This document shows positions 1 to 5,069 of a stretch of 6,726 nt of DNA, piece by piece. The translations under genes were made by a program, and so were the position numbers. Origin of the DNA: Burkholderiales bacterium (GTDB lineage Bacteria > Pseudomonadota > Gammaproteobacteria > Burkholderiales > Burkholderiaceae_C); assembly GCA_028869035.1 (NCBI GenBank), contig JAGWTL010000157.1, positions 1 through 6,726 of the forward strand. The letters run 5' to 3'. The notes under the pieces are model-generated. The model was not told the origin of the DNA. It saw nothing but the letters and a program-made list of their open reading frames with translations, and made no database searches. Numbering within the stretch: position 1 is the stretch's first letter; every line of letters begins with the position of its first letter.

Positions 1-709
1 GCAGGACGAAGCCCTGGCGCTGCAGATCATTGAAGCGGTGGTGGCGGCCTGTTCACCGCACGGTGTACCTGTCACGCTGAAGATGCGCACCGGCTGGTGC
101 CAGAGCCACAAGAACGCTTTGACGATTGCTCGTGCCGCAGAAAGCGCTGGCGTGCAGATGGTCACGGTGCATGGACGCACGCGCGAGCAAGGTTACAAGG
201 GCGAGGCCGAGTACGACACCATCGCCGCTGTCAAGGCCGCGCTGCGCATTCCCGTGGTGGCCAACGGCGACATCACCTCGCCCGAGAAGGCGCAGACCGT
301 GCTTCGCGCGACCGGCGCCGACGCGTTGATGATCGGCCGCGCCGCCCAGGGGCGACCCTGGATCTTTCGCGAGATCGGCCACTACCTGGCCACGGGCGAA
401 TACCTGGCGCCGCCGCTGGTGGTCGAAGTCCGGCGCCTGCTGCTGGAGCACCTGGCAGAGCACTATGCGCTCTACGGCGAATACACCGGCGTGCGCAGCG
501 CGCGCAAGCATATCGGCTGGTATGTCAAGGCCTTGCCGGGCGGTGAGGCTTTCCGCGTCCGCATGAACACGCTGGAAGACAGCCAGGCCCAGGTGCTGGC
601 CGTGGCGGAATTTTTTGATGGACTGGGCGCCCACATGGACCGCATGCCCGTGGCCGTGGCGGACGCCTCTGAAGACAGGGACGAAGCGCAGATGGAGCTG
701 GCCGCATGA
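1..709 (+). CDS. dusB: tRNA-dihydrouridine synthase DusB, 3' part
   Basis: FMN-dependent enzyme that reduces specific uridines in the tRNA D-loop to dihydrouridine, using NADPH. The gene enters from the left edge and is read from base 2; 235 codons are visible of about 320-340 usual for the family. Seen in the fragment: KMRTGW (Lys at fragment residue 27), HGRTR (57-61), then VVANGDI and GADALMIGRAAQGRPWIF. These are conserved substrate- and FMN-phosphate-binding segments of the Dus TIM barrel. The C-terminal helical tRNA-binding domain follows, with SARKHIGWY typical of DusB. The catalytic Cys lies upstream, outside the window. The TGA stop at 707-709 overlaps the fis start (ATGA), the dusB-fis pairing known from many proteobacteria, which suggests translational coupling. 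DusB rather than DusA or DusC is favoured by both the motifs and the fis neighbour. Confidence 0.95.
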   Translation, partial: QDEALALQIIEAVVAACSPHGVPVTLKMRTGWCQSHKNALTIARAAESAGVQMVTVHGRTREQGYKGEAEYDTIAAVKAALRIPVVANGDITSPEKAQTVLRATGADALMIGRAAQGRPWIFREIGHYLATGEYLAPPLVVEVRRLLLEHLAEHYALYGEYTGVRSARKHIGWYVKALPGGEAFRVRMNTLEDSQAQVLAVAEFFDGLGAHMDRMPVAVADASEDRDEAQMELAA

Positions 710-942
710 GCAAAAAACAGATCGAAGAATGCGTGCGTACGAGCCTGGAAGCTTATTTCAAGGATTTGCGCGGCACCGAACCCGACGGCATGTACGACAT
801 GCTGGTACGCATCGTCGAGAAGCCCTTGCTGGAAGTGGTGATGCAGCAGGCCGAGCACAACCAGTCGCGCGCCGCGCTCTGGCTGGGCCTGAACCGCAAC
901 ACCCTGCGCAAGAAGCTGGTCGAACACAAGCTCCTGAAATGA
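706..942 (+). CDS. fis: Fis family nucleoid-associated DNA-binding protein
   Basis: Small homodimeric DNA-bending protein of the nucleoid that acts as a global regulator, for example at rRNA promoters. The product has 78 residues. The C-terminal half carries the Fis/NtrC-type helix-turn-helix, about residues 53-77 (NQSRAALWLGLNRNTLRKKL), which is nearly invariant in the family. The middle (about 10-50) is the dimerising helical part. It is about 20 residues shorter than the 98-residue E. coli Fis and lacks the N-terminal arm used there to activate DNA invertases; short forms are, as I recall, usual in betaproteobacteria. The ATG at 706 overlaps the dusB stop by 4 bases and has a GGAG ribosome site at 694-697, 8 bases upstream, inside dusB. 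No separate promoter is evident, so it is probably co-transcribed with dusB. Its stop codon lies at the foot of a large inverted repeat. Confidence 0.96.
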   Translation: MSKKQIEECVRTSLEAYFKDLRGTEPDGMYDMLVRIVEKPLLEVVMQQAEHNQSRAALWLGLNRNTLRKKLVEHKLLK

Positions 943-1029
943 GGTTCGGCGTCGGGCGTTCAGTGTCGAGCGTGAACACCCTCCCCGCCCCGTCCCTCGC
1001 TCAACCCTCAACGCCAAACGCTCAACCTC
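941..1029. repeat. Imperfect 32-bp inverted repeat made of degenerate heptads
   Basis: Arms 941-972 and 998-1029 match at 25 of 32 positions when one is reverse-complemented, with a 25-base pyrimidine-rich spacer (973-997). The left arm reads as 7-base units TTCGGCG, TCGGGCG, TTCAGTG, TCGAGCG. The right arm, on the minus strand, reads TTGAGCG, TTTGGCG, TTGAGGG, TTGAGCG. A perfect 9-bp direct repeat CGCTCAACC lies at 998-1006 and 1019-1027. The structure starts in the fis stop codon and ends 7 bases before purH, so it fills almost the whole intergenic gap. In RNA it could form a stem-loop acting as a processing, attenuation or weak termination site. There is no T-tract for a classical terminator. 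Confidence 0.7.
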
Positions 1030-1036
1030 CCCTCCC

Positions 1037-2617
1037 ATGAACGCACTCCTTTCCGTCTCCGACAAGACCGGCATCGTCGAATTCGCCCAGGCCCTGCACG
1101 CGCTGGGCATCAAGCTGATCTCCACCGGCGGCACCGCCAAGCTGCTGGCCGACGCCAAGCTGCCCGTGACCGAGGTGGCCGAGGTCACAGCCTTCCCCGA
1201 GATGCTCGACGGCCGTGTCAAGACCCTGCACCCCAAGGTGCACGGCGGCCTGCTGGCGCGCCGCGACATGCCCGAGCACATGGCCGCGCTCAAGGCGCAC
1301 GGCATCGACACCATCGACCTGCTCGTGGTCAATCTCTACCCTTTCGAGGCCACGGTGGCCAAGCCCGGCTGCACGCTGGAAGACGCCATCGAGAACATTG
1401 ACATCGGCGGCCCGGCCATGGTGCGCAGCGCGGCCAAGAACTGGAAGGACGTGGGCGTGCTGACCGACGCCTCGCAGTACCCGGCCGTGCTCGACGAGCT
1501 GAAGAAAAACGGCAAGCTCTCGGACAAGCTGCGCTTCGCGCTGTCCGTGGCGGCCTTCAACCGCATCGCCAACTACGACGCGGCCATCAGCAACTACCTG
1601 TCGGCCATCAACGAGGATGGCACCCACGCTGCTTTCTCGGGCCAGTCCAACAGCAACTTTATCAAGCTGCAGGATCTGCGCTATGGCGAGAACCCGCACC
1701 AGTCCGCCGCCTTCTACCGCGACCTCTGCCCGGCCCCCGGCTCTCTGGTCTCGGCCAGGCAGTTGCAGGGCAAGGAGCTGTCCTACAACAACATCGCCGA
1801 CGCCGATGCGGCCTGGGAGTGCGTCAAGACCTTCGAGGCGCCGGCCTGCGTGATCGTCAAGCACGCCAACCCCTGCGGCGTGGCTGTGGGCAGGGACGCG
1901 CTGGAGTCCTACAGCAAGGCTTTCCAGACCGACCCCACCTCGGCTTTCGGCGGCATCATTGCCTTCAACCGCACGGTGGACCTCGCGGCCGCGCAGGCCG
2001 TGAGCAAGCAGTTTGTCGAGGTGTTGATGGCGCCGGCCTACACACCCGAGGCGCTGGCGCTGTTCAAGGCCAAGGCCAATGTGCGCGTGCTGCAGATCTC
2101 GCTCGAAGGTGTGAAGCGCGACGGCAAGACAGCCTGGGAGCGCGGCCTGAACTCGCACGACGTGAAGCGCGTGGGCTCGGGCCTGCTGATCCAGACCGCT
2201 GACACCCATGAGCTGCAGCGCGGCGACCTCCAGGTGGTGACGAAAAAGGCGCCGACCGAGCAAGAGCTCGAAGACCTGCTCTTCGCATGGAAGGTGGCCA
2301 AGTTCGTCAAGAGCAATGCCATCGTTTTCTGCAAGGACGGCATGACCATGGGCGTGGGCGCGGGCCAGATGAGCCGCCTGGACTCGGCGCGCATCGCCAG
2401 CATCAAGGCCCAGCACGCCCAGCTCTCGCTGCAGGGCACGGTGGTGGCCAGCGACGCCTTCTTCCCCTTCCGCGACGGCCTGGACGTGGTGGTGGACGCT
2501 GGCGCGACCTGCGTGATCCAGCCCGGCGGCTCCATGCGCGACCAGGAAGTCATAGCCGCGGCGGACGAGCGTGGTGTCGCGATGGTCTTTAGCGGCGTGC
2601 GCCACTTCCGCCACTGA
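1037..2617 (+). CDS. purH: Bifunctional AICAR transformylase / IMP cyclohydrolase PurH
   Basis: Cytosolic enzyme of the last two steps of purine synthesis: it formylates AICAR with 10-formyl-tetrahydrofolate to FAICAR, then closes the ring to IMP. It has 526 residues, the normal family length. The N-terminal MGS-like cyclohydrolase domain (about 1-190) shows SVSDKTG, STGGT (29-33) and the FPEMLDGRVKTLHPKVHGG block (53-71). The C-terminal transformylase domain shows RYGENPHQ (215-222), KHANPCG (275-281, holding the catalytic Lys-His pair), SAFGGIIAFNR, and a C-terminal run with SDAFFPF, QPGGSMRD and FSGVRHFRH. Both active sites look intact. The ATG at 1037 fits the family's N-terminus, but no purine-rich ribosome site precedes it; the upstream bases are pyrimidine-rich. 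It lies 94 bp after fis on the same strand, and no promoter was recognised in the gap. A GC-rich hairpin follows its stop. Confidence 0.98.
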   Translation: MNALLSVSDKTGIVEFAQALHALGIKLISTGGTAKLLADAKLPVTEVAEVTAFPEMLDGRVKTLHPKVHGGLLARRDMPEHMAALKAHGIDTIDLLVVNLYPFEATVAKPGCTLEDAIENIDIGGPAMVRSAAKNWKDVGVLTDASQYPAVLDELKKNGKLSDKLRFALSVAAFNRIANYDAAISNYLSAINEDGTHAAFSGQSNSNFIKLQDLRYGENPHQSAAFYRDLCPAPGSLVSARQLQGKELSYNNIADADAAWECVKTFEAPACVIVKHANPCGVAVGRDALESYSKAFQTDPTSAFGGIIAFNRTVDLAAAQAVSKQFVEVLMAPAYTPEALALFKAKANVRVLQISLEGVKRDGKTAWERGLNSHDVKRVGSGLLIQTADTHELQRGDLQVVTKKAPTEQELEDLLFAWKVAKFVKSNAIVFCKDGMTMGVGAGQMSRLDSARIASIKAQHAQLSLQGTVVASDAFFPFRDGLDVVVDAGATCVIQPGGSMRDQEVIAAADERGVAMVFSGVRHFRH

Positions 2618-2629
2618 TCTGCGCCTTCT

Positions 2630-2664
2630 CCTTCACCCCTTTGGGGAGAGGGCTGGGGTGAGGG
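2630..2664. repeat. GC-rich hairpin repeat after purH, possible terminator
   Basis: CCTTCACCCC (2630-2639) pairs with GGGGTGAGGG (2655-2664) over 10 bp with one G-U pair and a 15-base loop. An alternative short hairpin is CCCC-TTT-GGGG (2636-2646). It begins 12 bases after the purH stop, so it could end or stabilise the purH transcript, although no T-run follows. The minus-strand reading (CCCTCACCCCAGCCCTCTCC) resembles a dispersed repeat that I recall from many proteobacterial genomes; I cannot count copies here. Confidence 0.55.
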
Positions 2665-2728
2665 GCAAGCGCAAGCGGCTCTGACGCTCTTCCATTACCG
2701 AACTCGCCGCCTCGCCTTGTGCCCCCTG

Positions 2729-2767
2729 TTTCACGCCGCCCGCCTTGGGCGAGGTGGTGGCGTGAAA
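2729..2767. repeat. 9-bp perfect inverted repeat in the gap before vapB
   Basis: TTTCACGCC (2729-2737) and GGCGTGAAA (2759-2767) are perfect reverse complements around a 21-base spacer. The spacer contains a further small stem, CGCC-TTG-GGCG (2741-2751). The right arm overlaps a second perfect palindrome, TGAAATTTCA (2763-2772). The rest of the 224-bp gap 2618-2841 holds no gene I can support. The repeat lies about 75-110 bp upstream of vapB. It could be a distal operator or the remnant of another repeat; no T-tract supports a terminator on either strand. Confidence 0.45.
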
Positions 2768-2806
2768 TTTCAAAGATCAGGCAAGGTGCTGGCGGAATAC
2801 AGTCAC

Positions 2807-2841
2807 TTGATTGGTGCGTGCCTTTATGCAAAAATGCATTT
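2807..2841 (+). promoter_or_regulatory. Candidate vapBC promoter with overlapping palindromic operator
   Basis: TTGATT (2807-2812) is a plausible -35. It is followed after 17 bases by an extended -10, TGC then AAAAAT (2827-2835). Two overlapping palindromes cover the -10: ATGCA-AAAA-TGCAT (2826-2839) and AAATGCATTT (2832-2841, perfect 10 bp). TTTATGC is also repeated directly at 2823-2829 and 2839-2845. This AT-rich patch in GC-rich surroundings, directly before the antitoxin start, is where VapB-VapC complexes bind in characterised autoregulated pairs. The predicted start of transcription falls near 2842, at the start codon itself. The promoter match is moderate. Confidence 0.5.
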
Positions 2842-3084
2842 ATGCGTACCTCGCTCGACCTGCCCGACTCCCTGTTTCGCCACCTCAAGGCCCGCGCGGC
2901 CCTGGAAGGGCGGACGCTGCGTGAGCTGGTGATTTCGTTGGTCGAGCGCGGATTGGCCGCGCCACCGCTGGACAAACGCAGTAGCGCGAAGAATGATTTG
3001 CCCAGCATCTCGCTGGGCGCGCCCATGGCGCTGAGCGCCAGGCAACTGAGCAACGCGGCTTTGGCCGAGCGGCTGGATGACTGA
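2842..3084 (+). CDS. vapB: VapB-type ribbon-helix-helix antitoxin
   Basis: Predicted antitoxin of a type II toxin-antitoxin pair. It should bind and block the toxin encoded next to it and repress the shared promoter. It has 80 residues. The N-terminus RTSLDLPDSLFRHLKA followed by LEGRTLRELVISLVERGL (about residues 2-38) fits a ribbon-helix-helix fold: a short strand (2-6), then two helices. Residues 40-80 are a variable tail ending LSNAALAERLDD, the part that usually wraps around the toxin. The ATG at 2842 was chosen because the homologous fold begins right there; the in-frame upstream extension has no such similarity. No ribosome site is visible, and the mRNA may be leaderless. The stop overlaps the toxin start by 8 bases, as is usual for co-translated pairs. 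The exact antitoxin subfamily is uncertain. Confidence 0.85.
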   Translation: MRTSLDLPDSLFRHLKARAALEGRTLRELVISLVERGLAAPPLDKRSSAKNDLPSISLGAPMALSARQLSNAALAERLDD

Positions 3085-3592
3085 GGTGGGCCGCCCCGGC
3101 GCGAGCTGGCGCGTCAGCGAGCCGCCGGCGCCCGGCTGGATACTGGCCTCGGGCGATCTGCCCGACATCAATGTTTGGTTGGCGCTGGCCGTGCGCGAAC
3201 ACCCGTTTCACGCGGCCGCGCGCGCCTACTGGCAGGAGGCGCGGGCGCAGGACACGCGCCTGTGGTTCTGCCGTACCACCATGCTGGGGCTGGTGCGCTT
3301 GCTGTGTCAACCCAAGGTGGTGGGCAAGGGGGCGCTGGCCTTACCCCAGGCTTTGCGGTTGTACCGCCAGTGGAGCGAGGTGCCCGACATCGGTCTGCTG
3401 CCCGAGCCGCCCGATGCCGACAAGCTGCTGGATCGCTTTGCCGCCACCACCAAGCCGCCGCTGCCGACCCGGCTGTGGACCGACGCCTGGCTGGCCGCAA
3501 CGGCCGAGGCGGCCGGTCTGCGGTTGGTGACGTTCGACGCCGACTTTGCCCGCTTCGGTCTGACGCGCCACCTGCTGCTGAAAAACCGCTGA
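3077..3592 (+). CDS. vapC: VapC-type PIN-domain toxin (predicted ribonuclease)
   Basis: Predicted PIN-domain endoribonuclease toxin of 171 residues, longer than the usual 130-145. The PIN core starts late, at DLPDINVWLALA (27-38), where D30 is the first metal-binding acid. The C-terminal acids lie in WTDAWLAATAEAAGL (D136) and LVTFDADF (D154, D156). The segment WFCRTTMLGLVRLL (63-76) aligns with the PIN region that normally carries a conserved Glu; here that position appears to be M69. As I recall, related VapC proteins have Gln there, so this may be a subfamily trait. Residues 1-26 are an extra Gly/Pro-rich N-terminus. The ATG at 3077 overlaps the vapB stop. An in-frame GTG at 3086 is an alternative start, with little effect on length. 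A fold-back repeat begins 4 bases after the stop. Confidence 0.87.
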   Translation: MTEVGRPGASWRVSEPPAPGWILASGDLPDINVWLALAVREHPFHAAARAYWQEARAQDTRLWFCRTTMLGLVRLLCQPKVVGKGALALPQALRLYRQWSEVPDIGLLPEPPDADKLLDRFAATTKPPLPTRLWTDAWLAATAEAAGLRLVTFDADFARFGLTRHLLLKNR

Positions 3593-3595
3593 CGA

Positions 3596-3762
3596 CTCAG
3601 AGGCTGAGAGTGAATTGACCGTGGTCGAGCGGGCCACGCAAACGCCCCCAATCAAGGCGCAAAGCACAGCCGTAGCTCGGGCTACGGCGAGCATTTGCAA
3701 CGCCGAGTAGGGGTGTTTGAGGGGGATGAGCGGCCATGGGCAATTTGCTCTCAGCCTCTCAG
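3596..3762. mobile_element. Fold-back / MITE-like element with inverted ends and CTCAG flanks
   Basis: Ends AGGCTGAGAGTGAATTG (3601-3617) and CAATTTGCTCTCAGCCT (3741-3757) are inverted repeats matching at 15 of 17 positions. Both are flanked by the direct repeat CTCAG (3596-3600, 3758-3762), a candidate 5-bp target duplication. Inside are nested pairs: CAAACGCCCC (3639-3648) with GGGGTGTTTG (3710-3719), GGCG (3656-3659) with CGCC (3701-3704), CAAAGC with GCATTTG, and a central perfect hairpin GCCGTAGC-TCGG-GCTACGGC (3669-3688). All pairs share a centre near 3679, so the whole 157-bp body is one imperfect palindrome with no coding capacity. It lies between convergent vapC and hemL and could also act as a two-way terminator. 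The copy closest to hemL includes its stop codon. Confidence 0.65.
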
Positions 3763-5069
3763 CCGCGCAGTGCCTTGAACACGTGCTGCGCCGCCGCGAT
3801 GGTGACTTCGAGGTCTTCCGCGCTGTGCGCCGCGCTCACGAAGCCGGCTTCGTACAAGGCCGGCGCGATATAGATGCCACGGTCTAGCAGGCCGTGGAAC
3901 AACTGGTTGAACCTGGCACCCTCGGTCTTCATGACCGTGGCGTAGTTCTGCGGCAGTTGCGGCAGCAGGAAGAAGCCGAACATGCCGCCTTCGCAGTCGG
4001 CACTGAAAGCCACGCCTTCGGAGGCAGCGGCTTTCTTCAAGCCGTCCACCAGCGTGCGCGTCTTGGCCGACAACGCGTCGAAGAAACCGGGCTTGGCGAT
4101 CTCGCGCAGCGTGGCCAGGCCGCAGGCCGTGGCGACCGGGTTGCCCGAGAGCGTGCCGGCCTGGTAGACCGGGCCCAGCGGGGCCATCTGTTCCATGATG
4201 GCGCGCGGCCCGCCGAAGGCCGCCAGCGGCATGCCGCCGCCGATGACCTTGCCCAGCACGGTGATGTCGGGCTGGAAGCCCGGGATGGCCTGGGCATAGA
4301 CACTCTGGGCGCTGCCCATGGCCACGCGAAAACCCGTCATGACCTCGTCGAACACCAGCAGGGCGCCGTGCTGCGTGCAAAGTTCACGGCAGCGCTGCAT
4401 GAAGGGCGCCGAGGCGCGCACGAAGTTCATGTTGCCGGCGATCGGTTCGATCATCAGGCAGGCCAGTTCCTTGCCGTGCAGGGCAAAGGCTTCCTCGAGT
4501 TGCTGCACGTTGTTGTACTCGAGTACCAGGGTGTGCTGCACCACCTCGTCCGGCACGCCGGCGCTGGTGGGGTAGCCGTTGGTGGCCAGACCAGAGCCGG
4601 CCTTGACCAGCAGGGCGTCGGCGTGGCCGTGGTAGCAGCCCTCGAACTTGATGATCTTGCTGCGTCCGGTGGCGCCGCGCGCCAGGCGGATGGCGCTCAT
4701 GCCGGCCTCGGTGCCCGAGCTGACCAGACGCACCATTTCCATGGAGGGCACATGTCTCAGGATTTCCTCGGCGAGTTCGATCTCGCGCTCGGTCGGGGCG
4801 CCGAAGGAGAAGCCCTCGGTCACGGCCCGCTGCACGGCCTCGACCACGGCGGGGTGACCGTGGCCCAGGATCATGGGGCCCCAGGAGCCGATGTAGTCGA
4901 TGTAGCGCTTGCCGTTGGCATCCCAGAAATGGGCGCCCTGGGCGCGCTGCACGAAGCGCGGCGTGCCGCCGACGGCGCGAAAGGCGCGCACGGGCGAGTT
5001 CACGCCACCGGGGATGACGCGCTTGGCACGCTCGAACAGGGTCTCGTTGCGGTCAGTGCTTGGTGTCAT
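3759..5069 (-). CDS. hemL: Glutamate-1-semialdehyde 2,1-aminomutase HemL
   Basis: PLP enzyme of the C5 heme pathway that converts glutamate-1-semialdehyde to 5-aminolevulinate. It has 436 residues from the ATG at 5069, close to the family norm. The class III aminotransferase fold is complete: RVIPGGVNSPVRAF (17-30), GSWGPMILGH (61-70), SSGTEA (117-122), YHGHAD (146-151), FDEVMTGFR with D241 for the PLP ring nitrogen, and the Schiff-base Lys K274 in VLGKVIGGGMPLAAFGG. The start was chosen because the family similarity begins just after it. An in-frame ATG pair at 5123/5120 would add 18 residues without family support. No clear ribosome site precedes either start; the bases before 5069 are C-rich. 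The 5' end overlaps the thiD-like gene by 17 bases, suggesting coupled translation. The 3' end reaches into the flank of a fold-back repeat. Confidence 0.97.
   Translation of the reverse strand: MTPSTDRNETLFERAKRVIPGGVNSPVRAFRAVGGTPRFVQRAQGAHFWDANGKRYIDYIGSWGPMILGHGHPAVVEAVQRAVTEGFSFGAPTEREIELAEEILRHVPSMEMVRLVSSGTEAGMSAIRLARGATGRSKIIKFEGCYHGHADALLVKAGSGLATNGYPTSAGVPDEVVQHTLVLEYNNVQQLEEAFALHGKELACLMIEPIAGNMNFVRASAPFMQRCRELCTQHGALLVFDEVMTGFRVAMGSAQSVYAQAIPGFQPDITVLGKVIGGGMPLAAFGGPRAIMEQMAPLGPVYQAGTLSGNPVATACGLATLREIAKPGFFDALSAKTRTLVDGLKKAAASEGVAFSADCEGGMFGFFLLPQLPQNYATVMKTEGARFNQLFHGLLDRGIYIAPALYEAGFVSAAHSAEDLEVTIAAAQHVFKALRG

Noticed and set aside
472..1332. Open frame of 286 codons on the minus strand over dusB, fis and purH
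   Set aside because: It spans three plus-strand genes, shows no domain, and is rich in Ser/Arg/Ala as a shadow frame would be.
1022..2614. Open frame of 530 codons on the minus strand opposite purH
   Set aside because: Translation is rich in His, Ala, Gly, Val and Arg with no family similarity, as expected from the frame opposite a GC-rich gene; purH itself is unmistakable.
2618..3762. CRISPR array or tRNA in the intergenic repeats
   Set aside because: Repeats are inverted pairs, not evenly spaced direct repeats, and no cloverleaf or tRNA consensus boxes are present.
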